From positions 310,001 to 374,000 of the forward strand of contig NZ_JAZGJQ010000001.1 in the NCBI RefSeq assembly GCF_036408855.1: a stretch of 64,000 bases of DNA, read 5' to 3'. The stretch is from Olsenella_K absiana (lineage in GTDB: Bacteria > Actinomycetota > Coriobacteriia > Coriobacteriales > Atopobiaceae). Below are positions 35,743-43,293 of the stretch, piece after piece. The position numbers were made by a program, and so were the translations under genes. Positions within the stretch are counted from its first letter, which is position 1; each line of letters opens with the position of its first letter. The notes under the pieces are model-generated. The model worked only from the letters and a program-made list of their open reading frames with translations. It ran no database searches and was not told the origin of the DNA.

Positions 35743-36647
35743 GCCGGGGCGCGGACATCAGCAGGCGCTCCTTCGTCGGGGGCGTGGGCCTCTCGGTCGC
35801 GGCCCTCGCGCTCGCGGGCTGCGCCCCGCGCGGCACCAGGTGGGAGACGGGCCAGGCGGCCACCACCCCGGCCGCCTCGGCGGGCGGGCGCACCCTCGAG
35901 GAGATCAGGGCGTCCAAGCGGCTCGACATAGCGGTCCTCTCCGACGCCGCCCCCCTCGGCTACATCAACTCGTTCGGGAACTACGTGGGCTACGACATCT
36001 ACCTCGCGGGCAGGCTCGCCACCGAGCTGGGCGCGGTCGCCAACTACGTCGCCTGCGACCCGGCGGACCGCCTGGGCGCGCTCGCGGACGGCCGCGCCGA
36101 CATCGTGGTCGCCGCCCTGCCGGTGACGGACGAGGTGGCGGCCGCGGCCGACCTCTCGATGCCCTACCTGCGCACCACGCATTGCCTCGTCTCCAGGAAG
36201 GACGCCTTCCTGGGCGACCTCGCCGAGGCCGCCGGCAGGACGGTGATCGCCTGCGAGGGCACGGAGGCCGCAAGCGTCCTGGCCGGGACGCCGGAGGTTG
36301 GCCAGAGGCTGGTGTCGAGCTACTCCGATGCCGGGCGCGCCCTGGAGGCGGGGGAGGGGGACGCCCTTCTCGCGGACTTCCTCTTCGCGACCGACTGGGC
36401 GTCCGAGCACGCCGGCTTCGCCGCGAGCGAGCCGGGGATCGGCGGCTGGCGGCTGTGCGCCGTGGGCGTGCCCAAGGGTAGCGCCGAGCTGCTCGAAAGG
36501 ATCAACGAAACCATGGGCGCGCTCGGCGGCACGAGCTTCTTCACCTGGGACTACAAGCAGAACCTGCGCCCCGTCCTGGGGGAGGGCTTCGACCTCAGGC
36601 AGGTCGTCGTCGAGGGCGGCAAGGTCCTCGCGGACGCGGGTGCGTAG
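35727..36647 (+). CDS. Tat-type lipoprotein, amino-acid solute-binding protein family 3, 306 aa
   Basis: Twin-arginine motif SRRSFVGG (Arg13-Arg14) followed by a hydrophobic stretch ending in lipobox ALAGC (Cys32): a Tat-exported lipoprotein. The mature part is a type-3 substrate-binding fold (LDIAVLSDAAPLGYIN, YVGYDIYLAGRLATELG, GRADIVVAALPVT). Such proteins deliver amino acids to ABC importers. No permease or ATPase is adjacent, so it may serve a distant system or act as a sensor. Overlaps the glycosylase gene by 16 bp. Confidence 0.85.
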   Translation: MGKQLGRGADISRRSFVGGVGLSVAALALAGCAPRGTRWETGQAATTPAASAGGRTLEEIRASKRLDIAVLSDAAPLGYINSFGNYVGYDIYLAGRLATELGAVANYVACDPADRLGALADGRADIVVAALPVTDEVAAAADLSMPYLRTTHCLVSRKDAFLGDLAEAAGRTVIACEGTEAASVLAGTPEVGQRLVSSYSDAGRALEAGEGDALLADFLFATDWASEHAGFAASEPGIGGWRLCAVGVPKGSAELLERINETMGALGGTSFFTWDYKQNLRPVLGEGFDLRQVVVEGGKVLADAGA

Positions 36648-36650
36648 CGC

Positions 36651-38567
36651 ATGGGCATAGCTCGCATGGTGCTCGACGCGCGCGCCCGCGCGTCCCTGAT
36701 CGAGGCTTCGGCCGTCGACTTCCTGCACGGCTGCGTCGGCGTGACGCAGGGCGCGGGCGGATGGGTGCGCCCCGAGCGCTTCACCCCCGCCCAGATGCGG
36801 ATGCTGGGCAGCTGCATGGCCTGGCGCCCCGGCACCTACCGGCGGATGGCTCGGACCACCTCGGGCGTGCGGCTCAGGTTCAGGACGGACGCGACCGAGG
36901 TCGCGCTCGCGGTGCGTCTCGACCCGGAGCCACGCGAAACCGCCGCCCAGCTCGCCGTCATAGACGCCGGCACGGGCAGGCTTGCGCACGACGGCGTCTC
37001 CTACGACGTGGACGGGCGCCACGTGGACCCGGTGCTACCGGCTCCCCTCGCCTCCGGGATCGACGGCGTGCCCGCCTCCGAGGGGGCGTCCCTGGTCGTG
37101 TTGCGCCTCGAGGACGAGGGGGAGGCCCCCGGCCCGGGCATGGTCCCGCTGCCCGGCTTCGGCAGGGTCCGCGAGGTGACGGTCTGGCTGCCCTGCCTGC
37201 GCGGCTGCGAGGTCTCGAGGGTCTGGCTCGACGGGTCCGCCATCGAGCCGGTGGAGGGGGAGGGGAGCCTCCTGGTGCTCGGCGACTCCATCCCGCAGGG
37301 CTTCTTCGCCGACGACCCCGCGCGCACCTGGCCGGCGCTCCTCGCGCAGCGCCTCGGGCTCGACCTCGTCAACCAGTCCATCTACGGCCAGGTCTTCCAG
37401 GACGGCACCTGCACGGGGCTCGGCCGATGCGTCTCGCCCGAGTTCGTCGTGGTCGCCTTCGGCACCAACTACCGCTTCGGGCCCTGCGCCGAGGCGCGTA
37501 CCCGCCGCGAGGTCGAGACCTACCTCGCCGAGGTCGCGCGCGAGTGGCCGGAGGTCCCCACCTGGGTCCTGACGCCGATCTGGCACGACGAGCTCAAGAC
37601 GCCCGTGCGGCGGGGGAGCTGCTACGCGCGGGTGCCCTCCATCATCCGCGACGCCGCCCGCGCGCACCCCGAGATGCGCGTCGCCGACGGCGAGCGCCTC
37701 GTCTCGCACGACGGCGCGCACATAGCGGCAGACGCGGACCACCCGACGCCGGCCGGCCACGAGCAGCTCGCCGGCCGCCTCTACGTCAGGATGCGCGCCG
37801 ACGACCTCGCGCGGCTCCCTCCCGAGCTTCGCCGCCGCCGTGCGCTCTCGCTGCTCGAGGGCGCGGCCCCCGAGTCCTTCCCCATGGCGGAGCTGCTGCG
37901 CAGGGGCGAAGGCGAGGTCCTCTTCGCGGAGGACGGCTGCCTGCTCGTCCGCGCAAAGAACGGCGACCAGATGCTCTTCTCGCCCGACCGCGGGCTGGGG
38001 CGCCTCGTGATGGGCGAGCTGTGCGAGCCGACTCTCGTCGACGCCCTCGGCGAGGGGCTGGAGCGCGAGGTCCGGGAGGTCCTGGGGCTCGACCTCGTCG
38101 AGCCCTACCACATCGTCACCTACGACGGCTCCGAACCGATCCCGGTGGACGCCGCGCTCGCGTCCGGCATCAGGCCGCTCGGCGCCTCCTTCGCCCGCGA
38201 CGTGGTACGCCACTACTCCTTCGCGCGCTTCCTCGACGAGGGGCGGCTCGCCTCCGCCCTCGAGGCCGGCCGCTTCCTCGGCGCCTTCGAGGGGGAGGAG
38301 CTCGTGGGGTTCGTGGGCGAGCACGAGGAGGGCTCCATCGGCATGCTCGAGGTCTTCCCCGGGCACCGCAAGGCGGGCTGGGGCGCCGCGCTCGAGGCCA
38401 CCAAGGCCAACGCCTTCCTCGCGGCGGGCCAGGTGCCGTGGACGGAGGTCTACCCCTACAACAAGGGGTCGGTGAGGCTCCACAGGAGGCTGGGCTTCTC
38501 CGTGCTTGACGCCTCCCTGTCCGCCTTCGTGAGCCGTGGCCCCAGGGAGCCGGGGGAGGGCGCGTAG
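36651..38567 (+). CDS. SGNH/GDSL hydrolase fused to a GNAT acetyltransferase, 638 aa
   Basis: Residues ~40-165 form a beta-rich N-terminal domain typical of one SGNH subgroup. Residues ~205-380 are SGNH: LVLGDSIPQG (nucleophile Ser), Asn of VVAFGTNYRFG, and the DADHPTP Asp/His pair. Residues ~530-630 are GNAT-like: AFEGEELVGFV, LEVFPGHRKAGWGAALEATKANA (acetyl-CoA loop) and NKGSVRLHRRLGF. No export signal is seen, so it is probably cytoplasmic. An acyl-ester hydrolase plus N-acetyltransferase fusion of unknown substrate. ATG 36651 is 3 bp after the previous stop. Confidence 0.8.
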   Translation: MGIARMVLDARARASLIEASAVDFLHGCVGVTQGAGGWVRPERFTPAQMRMLGSCMAWRPGTYRRMARTTSGVRLRFRTDATEVALAVRLDPEPRETAAQLAVIDAGTGRLAHDGVSYDVDGRHVDPVLPAPLASGIDGVPASEGASLVVLRLEDEGEAPGPGMVPLPGFGRVREVTVWLPCLRGCEVSRVWLDGSAIEPVEGEGSLLVLGDSIPQGFFADDPARTWPALLAQRLGLDLVNQSIYGQVFQDGTCTGLGRCVSPEFVVVAFGTNYRFGPCAEARTRREVETYLAEVAREWPEVPTWVLTPIWHDELKTPVRRGSCYARVPSIIRDAARAHPEMRVADGERLVSHDGAHIAADADHPTPAGHEQLAGRLYVRMRADDLARLPPELRRRRALSLLEGAAPESFPMAELLRRGEGEVLFAEDGCLLVRAKNGDQMLFSPDRGLGRLVMGELCEPTLVDALGEGLEREVREVLGLDLVEPYHIVTYDGSEPIPVDAALASGIRPLGASFARDVVRHYSFARFLDEGRLASALEAGRFLGAFEGEELVGFVGEHEEGSIGMLEVFPGHRKAGWGAALEATKANAFLAAGQVPWTEVYPYNKGSVRLHRRLGFSVLDASLSAFVSRGPREPGEGA

Positions 38568-38577
38568 GGAGTGCCGG

Positions 38578-38610
38578 CGGCGCCTGCGCCGCATCGCGGC
38601 GTAGGCGCCG
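38578..38610. terminator. Strong hairpin after the SGNH-GNAT gene
   Basis: CGGCGCCT-G-CGCCGC and GCGGCG-T-AGGCGCCG form a 15-bp stem (one G-U pair) with a 3-nt loop. It lies between two co-directional genes and has no T-tract. Confidence 0.65.
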
Positions 38611-38674
38611 ACGCCATGCCAGCTCGCGAGGTGGTACGCTACAGGGTCTTCTCGAATGTGACCTGAGGAGGGCT

Positions 38675-39919
38675 ATGGAAGCCAGGACGAACAGGATGGC
38701 CCCCGGGCTCACCGGGCGGCTGAGCCCCGAGGTCGAGCGCGTGGTGCGCGCCAACGTCGCGTCGGGGCGACTCGCAGGCGTCGCCACGCCGGACGCGGCG
38801 GCGATCAGGCGCGACGCGCGCGATCGCGACCGCGACACCGCGCTGAGGCCCGCCTTCCTGCGCGACTGCGAGAAGATCGTCCACATGCCAGCCTACAACA
38901 GGCTCAACGGCAAGACCCAGGTCTTCTCCTTCCGCGCGGACGACGACCTCGCCCGCCGCGGCCTGCACGAGCAGCTGGTCGGCCGCGTCGCGCGCGACAT
39001 CGGGCGCGCGCTCGGGCTCAACCTCGACCTCATCGAGGCGATCGCGCTCGGTCACGACATCGGCCACACCCCCTTCGGCCACACGGGCGAGCGATACCTG
39101 AACGACGTGCTGCACGCCCGCACCGGCCGCTGGTTCTTCCACAACCTGCAGAGCGTCCGCGTGCTGGACGTGCTCTACGGCCGCAACCTGACGCTGCAGA
39201 CGCTCGACGGCGTGGCCTGCCACAACGGTGAGTTCGAGCAGCAGCGCTTCACGACGAGCGGCCTCTCCGGCTTCGAGGAGTTCGACGAGGGGATCGAGCG
39301 CTGCTGGCGCGAGGGCAAAGACGCCATAAGGCGGCTCAGGCCCATGACGCTCGAGGGCTGCGTGGTGCGCGTCTCCGACATCATCGCCTACGTCGGCAAG
39401 GACCGCCAGGACGCGATCCGCGCGCACCTGGTCGCCCCCGACGCCTTCGACGACGGGCTCGGTGGCTCCTACAACGCCTGGGCGCTCTCCGCCTTCGTCG
39501 CGGACGTGGTGGAGGCGAGCGTGGGCACCGGCGAGGTCCGCATGAGCGAGGAGGGCTTCGCCGAGCTCTCCCGGGCCAAGCGCGAGAACTACGAGAAGAT
39601 CTACGGCTCCAAGGAGATCAGCGAGGACTTCGCGCCGCAGGTCGGCGGCCTCTTCGAGATGCTCTACGAGCACGAGCTGGACGCCCTGCGCGCAGGCGAC
39701 GAGACCGCGGCGATCTTCGACCACCACATCCAGCCCCTCACGCGCTACCTCGCCCCCTACGGGCGCTCCTACGCGTGGGAGGACGACCCCGACCAGTGCG
39801 TGGTCGACTTCATCAGCGCGATGACCGACGACTACTTCGTCGCCACCTGCGAGGCCCTCTTCCCGGAGGCGCGTGAGCTCTTCCCCAACCGGAGCTACTT
39901 CGACAAGGCGAGGCCCTAG
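38675..39919 (+). CDS. dGTPase-like HD-domain triphosphohydrolase, 414 aa
   Basis: HD-fold nucleotide triphosphohydrolase: RDCEKIVHMPAYNRLNGKTQVF, the HD motif in ALGHDIGHTPFGHTGE, CHNGEF (metal-ligand region) and DIIAYVGKDRQDA. It should hydrolyse dNTPs to deoxynucleoside plus triphosphate. Members of the long group differ in nucleotide specificity, so dGTP preference is not established. GAGGAGG precedes ATG 38675. rarA starts 1 bp after its stop, suggesting one transcript for genome-maintenance functions. Confidence 0.88.
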   Translation: MEARTNRMAPGLTGRLSPEVERVVRANVASGRLAGVATPDAAAIRRDARDRDRDTALRPAFLRDCEKIVHMPAYNRLNGKTQVFSFRADDDLARRGLHEQLVGRVARDIGRALGLNLDLIEAIALGHDIGHTPFGHTGERYLNDVLHARTGRWFFHNLQSVRVLDVLYGRNLTLQTLDGVACHNGEFEQQRFTTSGLSGFEEFDEGIERCWREGKDAIRRLRPMTLEGCVVRVSDIIAYVGKDRQDAIRAHLVAPDAFDDGLGGSYNAWALSAFVADVVEASVGTGEVRMSEEGFAELSRAKRENYEKIYGSKEISEDFAPQVGGLFEMLYEHELDALRAGDETAAIFDHHIQPLTRYLAPYGRSYAWEDDPDQCVVDFISAMTDDYFVATCEALFPEARELFPNRSYFDKARP

Positions 39920-39920
39920 G

Positions 39921-41291
39921 ATGGACAACCTCTTCAGCGGCATCGAGCGCCGCAGGCGCATGGCCGCGGCTCCGCTCGCAGCGCGCATGCGGCCCGAGAC
40001 CCTCGACGAGTACGTGGGGCAGGGGCAGGCCGTGGGCGAGGGATCCTGGCTCAGGCGCGCCATCGAGCACGACACCCTCTCCTCGGTCATCCTCTACGGG
40101 CCTGCAGGCACCGGCAAGACGACCCTCGCCCACGTCATCGCCAACTCCACCCACGCCGAGTTCGTCGAGGTGTCGGCCGTCACGGGCACGGTCAAGGACC
40201 TCCGCCGCGAGATCGAGGCCGCCGAGGGCAGGCTCCTTTCGAGCGGGCAGCGCACGATCCTGTTCGTGGATGAGATCCACCGCTTCAACCGCTCCCAGCA
40301 GGACGCCCTCCTGCACGCCGTGGAGGACAGGACCGTCATCCTCGTCGGCGCGACGACCGAGAACCCCTATTTCGAGGTCAACTCCGCCCTCATCAGCCGC
40401 TCCAGGGTCGTGGAGCTCGCCCCGCTCGACGACGACTCGATACGCTCGATCGTGCGCCACGCCGTCGAGAGCCCCAAGGGGCTCGGCGGCGCCTTCCGCC
40501 TCGCCGACGACGCCCTCGAGGAGATCGTGACCCTCGCCGGCGGGGACGGACGCGCCGCCCTCACCTCCCTCGAGCTCGCGAGCCAGATGGCCGAGCCGCC
40601 CGAGGGCCCCCGGCCCACCCCGGAGGCGCCCGCGACCATCACGCCCGAGAACGTCCTCGAGGCGAACCCCCGCCACGGGCTCGCCTACGACAAGGACGGC
40701 GACATGCACTACGACGTCATCAGCGCCTTCATCAAGTCCATGCGGGGCTCGGACCCCGACGCCGTCCTCTACTGGCTCGCGCGCATGGTCGACGCGGGCG
40801 AGGACCCCAAGTTCATCGCCCGCAGGATCATGATCCAGGCGTCGGAGGACGTGGGCAACGCCGACCCCCAGGCCCTGCTCGTCGCCGAGGCCGCATTCAG
40901 GTCCGCCGAGGTCATCGGCTACCCCGAGTGCCGCATCAACCTCGCCCAGGCGGCTCTCTACGTGGCGCTCGCGCCCAAGTCCAACGCGGCGGAGGCGGGC
41001 ATCGACGCCGCCCTCGCCGAGGTGCGCCACGGTCCCAGGCGCGAGGTCCCCAACCACCTGCGCGACCGGCACCGCCCGGGGTCGGACGCCTACGGCCCCT
41101 ACCTCTACCCGCACGATTACCCGAGCGGGTGGGTGGAGCAGGACTACCTGCCCGAGGGCCTCTCGCGGGGCGCCTTCTTCCGCCCGAGCCCGCGCGGCTG
41201 GGAGGCCTGGCGCATCGAGGCGACCTCCCGCGACCGCGCCGAGGGCGCGCGTCCGAGCGGAGGCTCCGCGGCGCCGGGGCAAGGCAGATAG
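39921..41291 (+). CDS. rarA: Replication-associated recombination protein RarA (MgsA), 456 aa
   Basis: AAA+ clamp-loader-like ATPase acting at stalled forks. Seen: LDEYVGQGQAVG, Walker A GPAGTGKTTLA, Walker B ILFVDEIHRFN, sensor-1 GATTENPYFEVN, arginine finger SRSRV, then the conserved C-terminal DVISAFIKSMRGSDPDAVLYWLARM and the tetramerisation part ending VEQDYLP. Length normal for the family. ATG 39921 lies 1 bp after the dGTPase stop. Confidence 0.94.
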   Translation: MDNLFSGIERRRRMAAAPLAARMRPETLDEYVGQGQAVGEGSWLRRAIEHDTLSSVILYGPAGTGKTTLAHVIANSTHAEFVEVSAVTGTVKDLRREIEAAEGRLLSSGQRTILFVDEIHRFNRSQQDALLHAVEDRTVILVGATTENPYFEVNSALISRSRVVELAPLDDDSIRSIVRHAVESPKGLGGAFRLADDALEEIVTLAGGDGRAALTSLELASQMAEPPEGPRPTPEAPATITPENVLEANPRHGLAYDKDGDMHYDVISAFIKSMRGSDPDAVLYWLARMVDAGEDPKFIARRIMIQASEDVGNADPQALLVAEAAFRSAEVIGYPECRINLAQAALYVALAPKSNAAEAGIDAALAEVRHGPRREVPNHLRDRHRPGSDAYGPYLYPHDYPSGWVEQDYLPEGLSRGAFFRPSPRGWEAWRIEATSRDRAEGARPSGGSAAPGQGR

Positions 41292-41307
41292 CCGGCCGCC
41301 CTTTGGG

Positions 41308-41313
41308 TAGAAT
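41308..41313 (+). promoter_or_regulatory. -10 element TAGAAT upstream of the DUF948 gene
   Basis: TAGAAT 60 bp before the DUF948 start, in the 81-bp gap after rarA. No clear -35. It could give the sigma-factor cluster its own promoter. Confidence 0.45.
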
Positions 41314-41372
41314 GGGAGCGTTGGCAGTCCGGACTCGGGCGAGGGGTCTCGCTTGTGGGAGAGAGGGCAGAC

Positions 41373-41930
41373 ATGGACGTCCTTCACGTTGTTCTCGTCG
41401 TTCTGGTAGCGGTCGCCATCTGGGCGGTGGTGGAGCTGGCGCTGACCATCCGCCGCGCCCGCAGCTCGGTGGAGGAGGTCGCGCGCTCCGCCAACGAGGC
41501 GATCGCGCAGGTGCAGCCCATCATCAGCAAGGCGGACGGCATGGTCGACGACCTGGAGCCGGCCGTAAAGCAGGTGCAGCCCCTGATCGAGCGCGCCAAC
41601 ACGGCCGTCGACGTCGCCACGGTCGACCTCGCGTCCCTGAACGACATCCTGAAGGACGTCTCCGAGGTGAGCGGGACTGCCTCCAGCGTGACGGCCACGG
41701 TCAACCGCGTTGCCGACAGCGCCGCCAACGGCGTGGCCAACGCCATCGGTAAGATCACGGGCAAGCCCCAGCGCGCCGGCGCACGCCTGGCCGAGGGCGC
41801 GGCAGGCGAAGGCGCCACCGAGGCCCCCGAGTCCGCGCCCGAGGCGCCGGAGGCCACCGAGAGGGCCTACGTGACGTATGGCCCCACGCGCGCCGAGGGC
41901 GCGCCCGACGGGTCCCACGAGGGGGAGTAG
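41373..41930 (+). CDS. DUF948-like membrane-anchored coiled-coil protein, 185 aa
   Basis: One N-terminal helix (MDVLHVVLVVLVAVAIWAVV) followed by a long helical region (RARSSVEEVARSANEAIAQVQP through residue ~125) and an acidic Ala/Pro/Glu tail. It resembles DUF948 family general-stress proteins found beside sigma-B-type systems. ATG 41373 with GAGAGGG upstream is preferred to GTG 41355. The anti-sigma gene starts 3 bp after its stop, so it belongs to the same stress-response operon. Confidence 0.78.
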   Translation: MDVLHVVLVVLVAVAIWAVVELALTIRRARSSVEEVARSANEAIAQVQPIISKADGMVDDLEPAVKQVQPLIERANTAVDVATVDLASLNDILKDVSEVSGTASSVTATVNRVADSAANGVANAIGKITGKPQRAGARLAEGAAGEGATEAPESAPEAPEATERAYVTYGPTRAEGAPDGSHEGE

Positions 41931-41933
41931 GGA

Positions 41934-42332
41934 ATGGAACAGCAGCTCACAGAGGACAAGACGGTCAGGCTGACCCTGCCGGCCGAGGCGGGCTTCGCAC
42001 GCTCCGTGCGCATGATGGCGGCCAACCTGGCGGTCGTGCGCGGGATGAGCGTCGACGACGTGGAGGACGTGCGCATGGCGGCCGAGGAGGGCTTCGTCTT
42101 CTCCTGCGCCACCTGCCCCGCGGCCTGCGACATCTCCTTTGCCCTGACGGGCGAGGGCATCTCCATGGACTTCTCGCTCGGCGAGGGCTCCTGCGAGGAG
42201 TCCGAGGACCAGGCCGAGTCGCTCGACCTGGCCGAGCTCCTGCTCTCCGCCGTATGCGACTCCTTCGAGGTCACGCCCGACGGGAGGCGCCTGCACGTGG
42301 AGAAGAGATTGGACGCAGCGCATGCCGAGTAA
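41934..42332 (+). CDS. RsbW-like anti-sigma factor with degenerate ATP-binding boxes, 132 aa
   Basis: Position (overlapping a sigma-B-type gene by 11 bp) and the N-terminus LTLPAEAGFARSVRMMAANLAVVRGMSVDDVEDVRMAAEEG match the GHKL-fold anti-sigma family (RsbW/SpoIIAB). The N-box Glu-x3-Asn is not seen (MAAEEGFVFSCA). The DxGxG and GLGL-type lid boxes are replaced by DFSLGEGSCEES and LLLSAVCDSF. It may therefore bind its sigma factor without kinase activity. Several Cys (residues ~58-66) are unusual. No RsbV-type antagonist gene is adjacent. Confidence 0.75.
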   Translation: MEQQLTEDKTVRLTLPAEAGFARSVRMMAANLAVVRGMSVDDVEDVRMAAEEGFVFSCATCPAACDISFALTGEGISMDFSLGEGSCEESEDQAESLDLAELLLSAVCDSFEVTPDGRRLHVEKRLDAAHAE

Positions 42333-43140
42333 GCTGAGCGCCCCGCAGTCAAGGAGGGAGCTCAGGAGGGGGTCGCGCGGCAAGCTGGCCTGGGACAAGG
42401 ACCGCACCCGCGAGCTCTTCCGTCGCTACAAGGAGGAGGGCGACGAGCAGGCGCGCGAGCAGCTCATCGTCAACCACCTCAACCTCGTGCGCTTCCTCGC
42501 ATCCAAGTTCAAGAACAGGGGGGAGTCCCTCGAGGACCTCATCCAGGTCGGCACCATCGGCCTGATCAAGGCCATCGACCGCTTCGACCCCTCCCGCGGG
42601 CTCGAGTTCACGACCTACGCCACGCCCACCATCATGGGCGAGATCAAGCGCCACTTCCGCGACAAGGGCTGGTCGGTGCGCGTCCCGCGCCGGCTCCAGG
42701 AGCTCTCCGCGAAGGTCAACCAGGCCACCGACGAGCTGACCAACGAGCTTCAGCGCTCGCCCTCGGTCGAGGAGATCGCGGAGCACGTCGGGGCGAGCGT
42801 CGACGAGGTGCTGGAGGCAATGGAGTCGTCGAGCGCCTACAGCTCGGTCCCGCTCGAGGGCGGGGGCACGGACGACGAGGACGCCCCGGCCGTGATCGAC
42901 CGCTACGCGACGGTCGACCAGGACCTGGCCGCCTCGGACGACCGCATCGTGCTGGAGGACGCCATCAAGGACTTCTCCCCGCGCGAGCAGGAGGTCATCA
43001 AGATGCGCTTCATCGACGGCCTCACCCAGGTGGAGATCGCCGACCGCCTGGGCATCTCGCAGGTGCAGGTCTCGAGGCTCCTGCGCCGCACCCTCAAGAA
43101 GGTGCAGGAGAAGATCGACCCGGAGGGCACCTACCGCTAG
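42322..43140 (+). CDS. SigB/SigF-type RNA polymerase sigma factor, 272 aa
   Basis: Sigma-70 family, group-3. Region 2: LIVNHLNLVRFLASKFKNRGESLEDLIQVGTIGLIKAIDRFDPSRG, and EFTTYATPTIMGEIKRHFRDKGW for the -10-recognition helix. Region 3: VPRRLQELSAKV and SPSVEEIAEHVG. Region 4: FSPREQEVIKMRFIDGLTQVEIADRLGISQVQVSRLLRRTLKKV. The order DUF948-anti-sigma-sigma is a stress-response unit. It controls an unknown regulon; promoter consensus cannot be read here. Confidence 0.93.
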   Translation: MPSKLSAPQSRRELRRGSRGKLAWDKDRTRELFRRYKEEGDEQAREQLIVNHLNLVRFLASKFKNRGESLEDLIQVGTIGLIKAIDRFDPSRGLEFTTYATPTIMGEIKRHFRDKGWSVRVPRRLQELSAKVNQATDELTNELQRSPSVEEIAEHVGASVDEVLEAMESSSAYSSVPLEGGGTDDEDAPAVIDRYATVDQDLAASDDRIVLEDAIKDFSPREQEVIKMRFIDGLTQVEIADRLGISQVQVSRLLRRTLKKVQEKIDPEGTYR

Positions 43141-43144
43141 GCGC

Positions 43145-43179
43145 GGGCCCGCCGGGCCCCACCTGGCCCGCCGGGCCCC
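43145..43179. terminator. Tandem GC palindromes after the sigma-factor gene
   Basis: A 15-bp unit, GGCCCGCCGGGCCCC, occurs at 43146-43160 and 43165-43179. Each copy folds on itself (GGGCCC/GGGCCC). Probably a terminator for the stress operon; no T-tract. Confidence 0.5.
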
Positions 43180-43232
43180 GCGCCGCGCCCCGCGCCTCTT
43201 GTGGAGCTGCTGCGACACGGCATCCGTGCTGG

Positions 43233-43238
43233 TACAAT
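43233..43238 (+). promoter_or_regulatory. -10 element TACAAT of the AI-2E-family/alaS operon
   Basis: TACAAT 56 bp before the AI-2E-family gene start. An ORF start at GTG 43201 would lie upstream of this -10 and is rejected. Confidence 0.5.
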
Positions 43239-43293
43239 CGACTGCCGTAGCTTTTTTGCGCGAAGGGAGCGGCAGACGGGCGAGGACGGACGC

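Noticed and set aside
43201..43293. N-terminal extension of the AI-2E-family protein from GTG 43201
   Set aside because: The only good -10 (TACAAT) lies inside it, so translation must start later, at ATG 43294.
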